DNA of 64,000 nucleotides from Lewinella sp. IMCC34183 (GCF_003390915.1 NZ_QMEM01000003.1:124001-188000), one strand, 5' to 3'; positions 25,333 to 33,428 are shown, counted from the first letter of the stretch. Notes: generated by a model from the letters alone, not told the origin. Translations and numbers: made by a program.

Positions 25333-25836
25333 ATGGACGAGGACTTTATGGCCGAGATGGGCTACAACGGGGTGACCGCCCGGCTGAAGCGGCTGAGCGA
25401 CGCCTTCCTGTACCAGACCAAGGACTTCTACAACGTCCGGGAAGCCGGCATCGAACCCAACTGGCATATGGTCTTCCTGTTGCTGGAAAAGCACGAACAG
25501 CTCACCGTTACCGAGATGGCCACCAGCCTAGGCCTCTCCCACCCCGCGCTGGTGAAACTCACCAAGAAGATGAAGCGCAAAGGCTACCTCACCTCCGTCG
25601 AGGATCCCGACGACGGCCGCAAGTATCAGTTGACGCTGTCCAAAAAGGCGCGGGCCGAACTTCCCCGCCTGCATGCGTACTGGGAAGCCAGCGAACGAGT
25701 ACTCGCGGAAATGATGGGCTATTCGACCCGATTGCTTGAAGAACTCAGTATCGTGGAAGGACAGATGCGCGACGCCGACTTCCACGAGCGGATGGTGGCG
25801 GAGTTATCCACCGGCGACTATCCCGATGCCGGCTAG
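25333..25836 (+). CDS. MarR-family transcriptional regulator
   Basis: 167 residues. The winged-helix region is clear: LTVTEMATSLGLSHPALVKLTKKMKRKGYLTSVEDPDDGRKYQLTLSKKARAEL, with the DDGRKxxLTLSxKG-type wing of the MarR family, flanked by dimerisation helices at both ends. The N-terminal helix-rich leader (AEMGYNGVTARLKRLSDAF) is usual. It should be a dimeric DNA-binding repressor relieved by a small ligand or oxidant. Palindromes GTAACC-NN-TTAC lie before its own start and before the neighbouring gene at 26084. Its stop overlaps that gene's stop by four bases. Confidence 0.9.
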   Translation: MDEDFMAEMGYNGVTARLKRLSDAFLYQTKDFYNVREAGIEPNWHMVFLLLEKHEQLTVTEMATSLGLSHPALVKLTKKMKRKGYLTSVEDPDDGRKYQLTLSKKARAELPRLHAYWEASERVLAEMMGYSTRLLEELSIVEGQMRDADFHERMVAELSTGDYPDAG

Positions 25837-26084
25837 GCGCCGCGGGGGCGTCGGGGCCGGCGAACCGTAAAGCAGCCGGCCCGCTGCAGGTGGTACCCGT
25901 GCACAAGTACGAAGATCACGCCGGAAATGATCAGTGGTCCCGAGGCAAGCAGGATGCCATAGAAGATGTAGAGGAAATTGGAGAGGAGGTGCCAGAGGCG
26001 AAAGCCGTTCATGGCTTTACGGGTGATGGCAAAAAATCCGGCGGCGATGGCCAGGTATCCCAGAAGCTCGGTCAGTTCGTGCAT
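25833..26084 (-). CDS. Small membrane protein (CBU_0592-like)
   Basis: 83 residues with three hydrophobic segments: ELLGYLAIAAGFFAIT, LWHLLSNFLYIFYGILLA and LIISGVIFVLVHGYHL, followed by an Arg/Pro-rich tail. The layout resembles the small CBU_0592-type membrane proteins. It is convergent with the MarR gene, and two operator-like palindromes lie 62-107 bases upstream of its start, which suggests MarR control. Function unknown. Confidence 0.7.
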   Translation of the reverse strand: MHELTELLGYLAIAAGFFAITRKAMNGFRLWHLLSNFLYIFYGILLASGPLIISGVIFVLVHGYHLQRAGCFTVRRPRRPRGA

Positions 26085-26145
26085 AGCGGATGCAGTTTAG
26101 GAACGGGGACTGCCGCAGACCCGGAGGCAACCTCCGCTGATCTAC

Positions 26146-26191
26146 GTAACCAGTTACACAAAGGTAAACCCACAACTACGTAACCCGTTAC
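26146..26191. promoter_or_regulatory. Pair of GTAACC-NN-TTAC operator-like palindromes
   Basis: GTAACCAGTTAC (26146-26157) and GTAACCCGTTAC (26180-26191) have centres 34 bases apart, about three helical turns, and a further half-site GGTTACC follows. They lie between the divergent small membrane gene and the DUF4262 gene and match the site before the MarR gene. Confidence 0.55.
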
Positions 26192-26288
26192 ATGGTTACC
26201 TGATTTTTTTTCGCTGCCCGATCCTTGTTGTTTAAACAAGTTACCTTGTAGGGTTCATTGACCAATAATCGCTCAGCCTATACCTCCC

Positions 26289-26795
26289 GTGGACGAAGCC
26301 CCTTACCGACACCATCGCGCCGCGGAGGCGCACATTCAGAATTACGTAGCGCGCTTCGGCTGGTTCATCGCGGTGCATCCACCGAATCATTCCTACCCAA
26401 CCCGGGCGTACACGATTGGTCTCTGGAATAATTCCCGACACCCCGAGTTCTTCGCCGCCGGCCTGTCGCCCGACGAACTGCACGGGCTGCTCTCGCAGCT
26501 GGCCGGGATGGTCCGCGCGGGCACGCCACCGCCCCGGAAGGAATTTATGCCGGGCTTGCTCAGGAATCGCCTGGTTGACCTGCGCGAGTTGACGTCCCCC
26601 AGCACCTGGGAACGCCTGCCCTATGCCGCCGGTTACCACGGCTACGTTGGGTTTACCGCCGTCGAAGTGGCGTGGTCGGATAGCGAAGACGGCCGCGGCC
26701 CGGATTTGTCCGGGACAAGCGTCGTAACTGAACAGCCGCAGTGGCCTGGCGACCCCCGAAGGTCGGGCAGGTATCAGGCATTTGGTATTAGGTAA
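26289..26795 (+). CDS. DUF4262 domain protein
   Basis: 168 residues from a GTG. The segment VARFGWFIAVHPPNHSYPTRAYTIGLWNNSRHPEFFAAGLSPDELHGLL is the conserved part of DUF4262 (PF14081), in which a Trp-containing strand and 'YTIGL...HPE' are invariant-looking. No function is established for the family and no signal peptide is present. It shares its upstream region, with two MarR-type palindromes, with the divergent membrane gene, so it may be part of the same regulon. Confidence 0.85.
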   Translation: MDEAPYRHHRAAEAHIQNYVARFGWFIAVHPPNHSYPTRAYTIGLWNNSRHPEFFAAGLSPDELHGLLSQLAGMVRAGTPPPRKEFMPGLLRNRLVDLRELTSPSTWERLPYAAGYHGYVGFTAVEVAWSDSEDGRGPDLSGTSVVTEQPQWPGDPRRSGRYQAFGIR

Positions 26796-26867
26796 ATCGA
26801 TTTAGAATTGGGACATTCTGCCCGGAAGTGGTATTTTGGCTGGCCGCGCTGAAACCCCGCCCCATTC

Positions 26868-27770
26868 ATGCATATCCTGACGTCCCTTACGTTCCTGCTT
26901 TTCCTTGCACCCGCGCTTGCCGCCCAGTCCGATCCGGAAACGGTGAACATTCCGGGTACCGAGATCTCCTTTACCCTGGTGCCGCTGCCGGGGGGTACCT
27001 TCTCCCCCAGTGGGGAGGAAGCGACCGTTACCCTTTCCCCCTTTGCCATTTCGGCCCACGAGGTGACCCACGACGCCTACCGAATCTTTCAGGAACGGGA
27101 AAACGACACGCCCCTGGCCGCCGCCGAGGGCTGGGACGCCGACGCTGTGAGCCGCCCGTCCCCACCCTATCTTGACTTCACCTACGGCATGGGCACCCGC
27201 GGGGGGTACCCCGAGGTCAACATCACGCAGCAGGCCGCCCTGCGGTACTGCGAGTGGCTCTACGAAAAGACCGGCCGCTTCTTCCGCCTGCCCACCGAGG
27301 CCGAGTGGGAATACGCCTGCCTGGCTGGTGAGGAACCCGACCCCGCCGACCTCCAAGACCTCGCCTGGCTCTACGAAAACGGCGAAGAGACCTACCATAA
27401 GACGGGGGAAAAAGCCCCGAATGCCTGGGGCCTCTACGACATGATCGGCAACGTCAGCGAGTGGACGCTTGACGAGTACTACGACGATTACACCGCCCGC
27501 CTCGGCGACGGACAGGACCCCTGGATGCGCCCCGACGGAAAACATTCCCGCACTGTCAAGGGCGGCTCCTTCGACACCTACACCGAGGAGGCCGGCTGTA
27601 CCACCCGGGAAAAATCCAGCCCCCGCTGGCAGGCCCGCGACCCGCAGATTCCCAAAAGCAAGTGGTGGAACGTGGACAGCCCCTTCCTGGGCTTCCGGCT
27701 CGTCTCGCCCGAAAAACAACCCTCGGAAGAGGAAGTCGAGGCCTTCTTCGCAGAAGCTATCGTTGATTAG
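26868..27770 (+). CDS. SUMF1/FGE-like (formylglycine-generating family) exported protein
   Basis: 300 residues with signal peptide (SLTFLLFLAPALAAQ). The FGE-sulfatase domain (PF03781) runs through the mature protein: FTLVPLPGGTFSPSG, PFAISAHEVTHDAYRIF, RYCEWLYEKTGRFFRLPTEAEWEYAC, WGLYDMIGNVSEWTLDEYYDDY, KGGSFD and FLGFRLVS. The paired cysteines required for copper-dependent formylglycine formation near the C-terminus are not apparent: only EEAGCTTREK has a Cys and 'GFRLV' replaces 'GFRC'. It is therefore more likely a non-catalytic member, of the kind that includes gliding proteins GldJ/GldK. A TATTTTG box is 29 bases upstream. Confidence 0.85.
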   Translation: MHILTSLTFLLFLAPALAAQSDPETVNIPGTEISFTLVPLPGGTFSPSGEEATVTLSPFAISAHEVTHDAYRIFQERENDTPLAAAEGWDADAVSRPSPPYLDFTYGMGTRGGYPEVNITQQAALRYCEWLYEKTGRFFRLPTEAEWEYACLAGEEPDPADLQDLAWLYENGEETYHKTGEKAPNAWGLYDMIGNVSEWTLDEYYDDYTARLGDGQDPWMRPDGKHSRTVKGGSFDTYTEEAGCTTREKSSPRWQARDPQIPKSKWWNVDSPFLGFRLVSPEKQPSEEEVEAFFAEAIVD

Positions 27771-27994
27771 TGACTAACCCGCACTGCATTCCCGCAACCG
27801 AGCGAAGCGAGCATCCCCCGCAGGACTACAGAACTACAGAACTACAGAACTACAGAACTACAGAACTAAAAGACTACCATTTCCCCCCCCCCACGAGCAC
27901 AGCGAGCAAAGCCGCCAATTTCAAATGGTAAATGGTAAATTGTAAATCGTACTTCCATCCACTTACCAAAACCCAAAAAAAATAACTCCCGATC
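27771..27994. repeat. Intergenic repeat: GAGCGAAGCGAG motif plus five tandem 8-bp units
   Basis: GAGCGAAGCGAG at 27800-27811 is followed by CCCGCAGGAC and then five exact copies of ACTACAGA (27825-27864) with decayed copies after them. Further on is an AT-rich stretch of AAATGGTAA-type words. The same GAGCGAAGCGAG plus CCTGCGGG combination occurs at 60999-61018, also next to octamer arrays. Confidence 0.85.
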
Positions 27995-29308
27995 ATGCCA
28001 TTAGATAGAAGATCCTTCCTGCAGAAGACCACTGCCCTCGCCGGCGGCTTGGCCATTTCCTCCCAGCTGCGCGCCAACGCGCACATCGACGGAGCCGACG
28101 TAATCCGCATCGGCCTCATCGGCTGCGGCGGGCGTGGTACGGGAGCCGCCACCCAGGCGCTTTCCACCGAACAGAACGTAAAGCTCGTCGCCATGGCCGA
28201 CGCCTTCCGCGACCGCCTCGACCAGGCCTACAACGGCATCAAGGGGCAGCTGGCCGATAACGAACTGGACGCGGACCGTCTCGACGTACCCGAAGAGCAT
28301 AAGTTCGTGGGCTTCGATGCCTACCAGCAGGTGATCCCACTGGTCGACGTGGTGCTTATCGCCACGCCCCCGGGCTTCCGGCCGATCCACTTCGAGGCGG
28401 CCGTGGATGCCAATAAGCAGGTCTTCATGGAAAAACCCGTGGCCGTAGATGGCCCGGGCGTGCGCCGCGTACTTAAGGCCGCCGAAAAAGCCAAGGAGAA
28501 AAAGCTCAACGTCGTGGTCGGCCTGCAGCGCCACTACGAGAAGCTCTACACCGACGGCTGGATCGACATGCTGCAGAACGGCGCGATCGGTGACATCACC
28601 ACCAGCTACGTCTACTGGAACAGCGGCGGCGTGTGGGTACGGCCGCGCGAAGAGCAACAGACCGAGATGGAGTACCAAATGCGCAACTGGTACTACTTCA
28701 ACTGGCTCTGCGGCGACCACATCAACGAACAGCACATCCATAACCTCGACGTAGGCAACTGGGTGAAGCAGGACTACCCCGCCACGGCCAGCGGCTTCGG
28801 CGGCCGCCACATGCGCAACGGCAAGGAGCACGGCGAGATCTTCGACCACCACGCCGTTGAGTATGTCTACGCCGACGGTAGCCGCATGATCAGCCAGTGC
28901 CGCCACTGGCCCGGATGCGCCAACAAGGTGACCGAGGAGTTCCAGGGTACCAACGGATCGGCCCCCGCCCCCGGCAAACTGATGACCAAGTCGGGCTACG
29001 TACTGCTCGACCACAACGCCCGCCGCGACCCCAACCCCTACCAGGCGGAGCACGACATGCTCTTCAAGGCTATTGCCGACGGCGAGTACAAGTTCGCCGA
29101 CGCGGAAAACGGCGCCAAAAGCACCCTCACCGCCCTCATGGGCCGCATGGCTACCTACTCCGGCCAGGTCGTGAGCTGGGAGGAGGCGATGAATTCCGAC
29201 CTCGACCTCTCCCCCGCCACCTACGCCTTCGACGCGCCGCCGCCGATCCTGCCCCTGCCCAGCGGCTACTACCCCGTACCGGTACCCGGTGAAACCAAGG
29301 TGATGTAG
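27995..29308 (+). CDS. Tat-exported Gfo/Idh/MocA family oxidoreductase
   Basis: 437 residues. The N-terminus carries a twin-arginine signal (LDRRSFLQKTTALAGGLAIS). The Rossmann core is IRIGLIGCGGRGTGAA, followed by VLIATPPGFRPIHFEAAVDANKQVFMEKPVAVD, the EKP motif holding the catalytic Lys. The C-terminal domain holds GDHINEQHIHNLD, with the His that takes part in catalysis in this family. Exported Bacteroidota members act on carbohydrates such as glycosaminoglycan or keto-sugar derivatives, but the substrate here is unknown. The gene is followed after 40 bases by apbE. Confidence 0.92.
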   Translation: MPLDRRSFLQKTTALAGGLAISSQLRANAHIDGADVIRIGLIGCGGRGTGAATQALSTEQNVKLVAMADAFRDRLDQAYNGIKGQLADNELDADRLDVPEEHKFVGFDAYQQVIPLVDVVLIATPPGFRPIHFEAAVDANKQVFMEKPVAVDGPGVRRVLKAAEKAKEKKLNVVVGLQRHYEKLYTDGWIDMLQNGAIGDITTSYVYWNSGGVWVRPREEQQTEMEYQMRNWYYFNWLCGDHINEQHIHNLDVGNWVKQDYPATASGFGGRHMRNGKEHGEIFDHHAVEYVYADGSRMISQCRHWPGCANKVTEEFQGTNGSAPAPGKLMTKSGYVLLDHNARRDPNPYQAEHDMLFKAIADGEYKFADAENGAKSTLTALMGRMATYSGQVVSWEEAMNSDLDLSPATYAFDAPPPILPLPSGYYPVPVPGETKVM

Positions 29309-29348
29309 GGCCCCGCACTTCGGGGACGAGTAAACCGACTACACAATC

Positions 29349-30263
29349 GTGAGAATTACGCTGGTGGCCCTGCTCCTGGTGTGCGCACCGTTCCTGGTCG
29401 CCCAGCACCGCGTCACGGTCGAGCGGGCGGCCATGGGTACGCCGTGGGCGATGACCGTCTACGCCCTCGATACGGCAGCCGCCCGGCGTGCGATCGATTC
29501 GGCCTACGCCCGCGTGGAGCAGATCGAGCAGTCGATGAGCGACTACCGGGCCGACAGCGAGATCAACCGCCTGGCGCGCCTGCCCCCCCGCCGCTTTTAT
29601 CCGGTGAGTGCCGACCTGTACCGGGTGCTGCGCTTCTCCCGCACCCTCGCGCGTCGCAGCCGGGGTGCCTTTGACCCTACGGTAGGGCCACTGACCAAAG
29701 TCTGGCGGCGCGCTTTCCGGCAGCAACGCTTCCCCGGAAAGGAAACCGTTCGGGCGGCACGGGCGCGGGTGCAATGGCAGTGCCTGCGGCTGGGCCGCGG
29801 TGACCGGGTTTGGCTGGGCCGGGATAGTATGCAACTCGACCTGGGAGGCGTAGCCAAGGGGTACGCCCTGGATGCTGCCGCGGCCGTCCTGGTGGAAGCC
29901 GGACTGCCCCGCTTCCTGATCGACGGCGGCGGTGACCTCCTGCTCGGGGATCCGCCCCCGCAACGGGCCGGCTGGCGGATCAGGGTACCCGCCGGCCCGG
30001 TGGATACTTCACGGGTAGCCGTAGCTACCTCCGGGTCGCGGTTCCGGTACCTGGAGCACGACGGCCAGCGGTACAGCCACCTCATCGATCCACGGACGGG
30101 CTACGGACTCACCGATCCGCGGGAAGTAACGGTCGTGGCCCCTACCGCGATGGTGGCCGATGCACTGGCGTCGGCGGCCAGCGTGATCGGGGAGGGGAAG
30201 AAGAGGCGCGTGGCGGCCCTTTTTCGATCCGCCAGGGTATATTGGTTTCTGCCCGAACGATAA
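29349..30263 (+). CDS. apbE: FAD:protein FMN transferase (ApbE)
   Basis: 304 residues from a GTG with a signal peptide (LVALLLVCAPFLVAQ). ApbE blocks are visible: MGTPWAMTVYA, EQSMSDYRADSEINRL, GAFDPTVGPL, LDLGGVAKGYALD with GGVAKG contacting FAD, LIDGGGDLLL, and the metal-binding HLIDPRTGYGL and PTAMVADALASAA. The enzyme attaches FMN covalently to Thr/Ser of exported flavoproteins, such as NqrB/C or RnfG, in the periplasm, with Mg2+. No substrate protein gene lies in the window. Confidence 0.92.
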   Translation: MRITLVALLLVCAPFLVAQHRVTVERAAMGTPWAMTVYALDTAAARRAIDSAYARVEQIEQSMSDYRADSEINRLARLPPRRFYPVSADLYRVLRFSRTLARRSRGAFDPTVGPLTKVWRRAFRQQRFPGKETVRAARARVQWQCLRLGRGDRVWLGRDSMQLDLGGVAKGYALDAAAAVLVEAGLPRFLIDGGGDLLLGDPPPQRAGWRIRVPAGPVDTSRVAVATSGSRFRYLEHDGQRYSHLIDPRTGYGLTDPREVTVVAPTAMVADALASAASVIGEGKKRRVAALFRSARVYWFLPER

Positions 30264-30357
30264 TTTCGGGTAACCCGCCCCACCTAACCGTCTGCCTATT
30301 GAATTCAACGCGGCCCAGCGCGACATAAATGACGCCTTTCTCGGGGGCGCGCCCGGT

Positions 30358-30828
30358 GTGCTGGCTTCCGGGATCGTTTGGCTGGTGGCGGGCCTGCTGG
30401 CGTACTGGACCATCCCCACTACCAGCCTGCTTGCTTTCTTTTTCGGGGGCATGCTGATCCATCCTGCCGGAGTTGCTCTCTGCCGCCTCGGTGGGCGCAG
30501 CGGGAAGGCGGATGCCGAAAATCCCCTGACGGGCCTGGCGATAGAATCGACGGTCCTGCTCTTCGTGGGACTCTTTCTGGCCTGGCTCGTCTTTCAGCTC
30601 CGGGAACCGTGGTTCTACCCCACCATGCTGCTCGTCATCGGAACGCGCTACCTCCTTTTCCGGAGTATGTACGGAAACCGCACGTATTGGGCGCTCGGCG
30701 GTGTACTGATCGCCCTAGGAGTCGTGTGCCTAGTGACCGGCGTGCCGCTGTACGTATCCGCGCTGCTGGGTGGGGGTACGGAAGTACTATTTGCGGGCTA
30801 CCTCTACCGGAGGCAGTCCAGCCGGTAA
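30358..30828 (+). CDS. DUF7010-like membrane protein (N-terminus probably starts further upstream)
   Basis: 156 residues as annotated from the GTG at 30358, with about five membrane segments (IVWLVAGLLAYWTI, LLAFFFGGMLIHPAGV, STVLLFVGLFLAWLVF, YWALGGVLIALGVVCLVTG, LLGGGTEVLFAGYL). In the same frame, upstream codons 30301-30357 read EFNAAQRDINDAFLGGAPG, a plausible conserved cytoplasmic start. No ATG, GTG or TTG precedes them; only ATT (30298) or CTG (30292) is available. The gene may therefore use a non-standard start codon. Function unknown. Confidence 0.65.
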   Translation: MLASGIVWLVAGLLAYWTIPTTSLLAFFFGGMLIHPAGVALCRLGGRSGKADAENPLTGLAIESTVLLFVGLFLAWLVFQLREPWFYPTMLLVIGTRYLLFRSMYGNRTYWALGGVLIALGVVCLVTGVPLYVSALLGGGTEVLFAGYLYRRQSSR

Positions 30829-30871
30829 CGGTTCCCGACGGTATCGCGGTGCTTCCCGAGTAGCGCTGGAA

Positions 30872-30948
30872 AGCGAAAATTCGCTAAAAAGGCAACTCCG
30901 CCTTTCTTCCCTCGTTATTAGGGAGTAACTTCACAGCGAATTTTCGCT
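30872..30948 (+). promoter_or_regulatory. Two matched operator palindromes upstream of the acyl-CoA dehydrogenase
   Basis: AGCGAAAATTCGCT (30872-30885) and AGCGAATTTTCGCT (30935-30948) are perfect AGCGAA-NN-TTCGCT dyads with centres 63 bases apart, close to six helical turns. The second lies 23 bases before the ATG. A repressor dimer, such as a TetR-type fatty-acid regulator, that binds both sites could control the gene. A weaker relative occurs at 33463-33476 before fadD. Confidence 0.6.
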
Positions 30949-30971
30949 AACCATATTCAATCCCACCGCTT

Positions 30972-32771
30972 ATGTCCGCCACGCTCACCCGTGAGAACGT
31001 CCTGAAAGGAGGAGAATTCCTCATTGCCGACGCCGATTACCAGACCACCTTCGTTCCCGAGGAGTTCAACGAGGAGCAGCAGATGGTACGGCAGATGGTG
31101 CAGGACTTCATCGATCAGGAGATCAAGCCCAATCTGGACAAGATCGAGAAGCAGGAAGACAACATCGCCCCCCGCCTGCTCGAGAAGATGGCCGAATTGG
31201 GCTTGCTCGGCAGTCACATGCCGGAGCAGTTCGGCGGCATGGAAATGGATACCAACTCCAACACCCTGATCTGTGAGGTCATGGGGGGCAGTTCGGGATC
31301 CTTCACCGTATCCTATGCGGCACACACGGGCATCGGCATGTTGCCGATCCTGTACTTCGGCACGGAGGAGCAGAAAGAGAAATACCTGCCCCGCCTGATC
31401 AACGGCGAGCTCAAGGCCGCCTACTGCCTGACCGAACCGGGCTCCGGGTCGGACGCCATGGGTGCCAAAACGACCGCAAGGCTGGACGGTGACGCCTACG
31501 TCCTGAACGGTCAGAAGATGTGGATCTCCAACGCCGGCTTTGCGGACGTATTCATCGTATTCGCGCAGGTAGACGGCGACAAGTTTACGGGCTTCATCGT
31601 GCCCCGCAACCTGGAGGGGCTTACCCTCGGCGCGGAAGAGGACAAGCTCGGCATAAAGGGCAGCTCTACCCGACAGGTGTTCTTCGAGAACGTACGCGTA
31701 CCGAAGGGCAACAGCCTCGGAGAGATTGGCAAGGGCCACCTGATCGCCTTCAACGTCCTGAACGTCGGTCGCTTCAAACTGCATGCCCTCAGCGTGGGCG
31801 GCGCCAAGCGCGCCTTGGAAGTGGGCATCCGGTACGCCAACGAGCGCGTACAGTTCGGACAGCCCATTGCCAACTTCGGGGCCATGAAGTACAAGATCGG
31901 CGAAGCGGCCATCCGCATCTTCGCCGGCGAGAGCGCCCTGTACCGGGTCAGTCAGCAGATCCAGGACATGAACAAGCAGCTCATGGCGGAGGGCAAGACC
32001 TTCAGCCAGGCCAAGCTGCTGAGCGCGGAGGAGTACGCGATCGAGTGTGCCCTGCTCAAGTTCCTTGGCTCCGAAACGCTCGACTATACCGTAGACGAGG
32101 TCGTGCAGATCCACGGCGGCATGGGGTACAGTGAAGAAACCCTGGCACCGCGCATGTACCGCGACAGCCGCATCAACCGCATCTACGAGGGTACCAACGA
32201 AATCAACCGGCTACTGAGCGTCGACATGCTGCTGCGCCGCGCCATGAAGGGTGCCCTGGACATCGTGGGTCCCGCCTGGAACGTGCAGAAGGAACTGAGC
32301 GGCATGCCCAGCCTGGAACGGCCGACGGGAGACTACGGCGAGGAGATCAAGGCCGTAGCTGACTTCAAGAAACTCATCCTCATGGTCGCCGGTGCCGCCG
32401 CTAAGCAGCAGATGGAGGGCAAGCTCAACCTGAAGAGCGAGCAGGAGATCGTGATGAACGTCGCCGACATGCTTGGTGAGTTGCTCCAGGCCGAAAGCAC
32501 GCTGCTGCGCGTGCGCAAGCTGCGGGAAGCCGGCACCGGCCAGCACCCGCAGGACATCTACGACGCCATCCTGCGCACCTACCTGCACGACGTCACGGCC
32601 CGCATGGCCAAAAACGCGACCGATGCCGTGGCCAGCTTCGTAGAGGGCGACCTGCTGCGGACCTTCACCATGGGCATCAAGCGCTTTACGAAGTATCCCC
32701 CGCAGAACGTGAAGAAGCTGCGCCGGATGGTGGCGGACTTGCTGATCGACGGTGACGCTTACAATCTTTAG
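30972..32771 (+). CDS. Acyl-CoA dehydrogenase (long form, ~600 aa)
   Basis: 599 residues. The ACAD core runs to about residue 440 with AAYCLTEPGSGSDAMGAKTTA and WISNAGFADVFIVFAQVDG (FAD and substrate side), VQFGQPIANFGAMKYKIGE, and QIHGGMGYSEETLAPRMYRDSRINRIYEGTNEINR, where the Glu of YEGTNE is the usual catalytic base position. The extra C-terminal ~150 residues form a second helical domain, as in VLCAD/FadE-type dehydrogenases of Bacteroidota. The enzyme performs the first oxidation of beta-oxidation, passing electrons to ETF. Together with the acyl-CoA ligase downstream it suggests growth on fatty acids. It is preceded by two operator dyads. Confidence 0.95.
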   Translation: MSATLTRENVLKGGEFLIADADYQTTFVPEEFNEEQQMVRQMVQDFIDQEIKPNLDKIEKQEDNIAPRLLEKMAELGLLGSHMPEQFGGMEMDTNSNTLICEVMGGSSGSFTVSYAAHTGIGMLPILYFGTEEQKEKYLPRLINGELKAAYCLTEPGSGSDAMGAKTTARLDGDAYVLNGQKMWISNAGFADVFIVFAQVDGDKFTGFIVPRNLEGLTLGAEEDKLGIKGSSTRQVFFENVRVPKGNSLGEIGKGHLIAFNVLNVGRFKLHALSVGGAKRALEVGIRYANERVQFGQPIANFGAMKYKIGEAAIRIFAGESALYRVSQQIQDMNKQLMAEGKTFSQAKLLSAEEYAIECALLKFLGSETLDYTVDEVVQIHGGMGYSEETLAPRMYRDSRINRIYEGTNEINRLLSVDMLLRRAMKGALDIVGPAWNVQKELSGMPSLERPTGDYGEEIKAVADFKKLILMVAGAAAKQQMEGKLNLKSEQEIVMNVADMLGELLQAESTLLRVRKLREAGTGQHPQDIYDAILRTYLHDVTARMAKNATDAVASFVEGDLLRTFTMGIKRFTKYPPQNVKKLRRMVADLLIDGDAYNL

Positions 32772-33038
32772 AGACACAAGCTTGCTGCGCTCGCTATGCG
32801 GTAGACGCGCTGCGCGCTGTGTTAGTGAAAAACTCGCTCCGCTCGTTTTTTGGTAGAGCGCTTCGTTCGCGGGAGACACGCCCAAACAACGAGACCCGAT
32901 TTGCTTCTGCAAATCGGGTCTCCTTGTTTGGGCTCTACTGGCCGCGAGCGAAGCGAGCAGCTCTCTACCGCGCGAAGCGCTCTATTCCAGGTCAAAGGCC
33001 GTCTACCGCACAGGAACGTAGCGACCGTGCCTCTAATC
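32772..33038. repeat. Intergenic region rich in GCGAAGCGAG-type inverted words
   Basis: Between two convergent genes the sequence repeats short self-complementary words in both orientations: CTGCGCTCGCTATGCGG, CGCTCCGCTCG, GCGCTTCGTTCGCG, GCGAGCGAAGCGAGC and GCGCGAAGCGCTC. These flank the long hairpin at 32880-32933, giving a nested, mirror-like arrangement. No coding potential is convincing. The GAGCGAAGCGAG word also occurs at 27800 and 60999. Confidence 0.7.
32880..32933. terminator. Long hairpin (two stems of 10 and 14 bp)
   Basis: GCCCAAACAA and GAGACCCGATTTGC (32880-32889 and 32891-32904) pair perfectly with 32909-32922 and 32924-32933, with one C-C mismatch and a TTCT loop. This 54-base hairpin lies between the convergent acyl-CoA dehydrogenase and the gene at 33039, so it may end transcription in both directions. 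It is longer than an ordinary terminator. Confidence 0.65.
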
Positions 33039-33428
33039 CTAGATCTTAACCACTTCCGCCTGGATCGGGTAATCGGCCAAAATGCGGTTCGTGAAAGCCA
33101 TGTGCCCCCGGGGGACGGCCAGGTACAGCTTACCGTGCTTATAGGCGGCCAGGCTGCTGAGGAGGCGCCACTTGGTGACGAGTTCGCGTTCGTCGTCGGT
33201 CTTGAGGCCGAGTTCGAAATAGCTTTTGCGGCCGTTGACCTCACCGGTGACATCGGGAATGAAGTATTCTTCGGTGTCTTTGCTGCGTCGGATCTTGGCG
33301 GGGGTTTCGTAGCCTTCCGCGTTGGCCTTGATGTTGTCAAAGCCCTTTTTGGTGACGATCTTATCGAGCAGGGTCTGGATCAACTCAGCGTCTTTCTGCT
33401 GAGCGTCGGTGAGGATTCCATTTTCCAT
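33039..33428 (-). CDS. Conserved-looking protein of unknown function
   Basis: 129 residues from an ATG at 33428. It begins with helices (DAQQKDAELIQTLLDKIV) and continues with IRRSKDTEEYFIPDVTGEVNGRKSYFELGLKTDDERELVTKWRLLSSLAAYKHGKLYLAVPRG. The spacing of Asp, Glu and Lys (PDVTG...YFELGLK) is reminiscent of a PD-(D/E)xK nuclease-like core, but this is only an impression and no activity is claimed. No signal peptide. It lies between the two fatty-acid genes and is divergent from fadD. Confidence 0.7.
   Translation of the reverse strand: MENGILTDAQQKDAELIQTLLDKIVTKKGFDNIKANAEGYETPAKIRRSKDTEEYFIPDVTGEVNGRKSYFELGLKTDDERELVTKWRLLSSLAAYKHGKLYLAVPRGHMAFTNRILADYPIQAEVVKI

Noticed and set aside
27825-27864. 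Octamer array as a CRISPR remnant
   Set aside because: The units are contiguous with no spacers and differ in sequence from the other arrays.
30957-32114. A 385-codon frame antisense to the acyl-CoA dehydrogenase
   Set aside because: It shadows a gene with firm family motifs; the composition is typical of GC-rich antisense frames.
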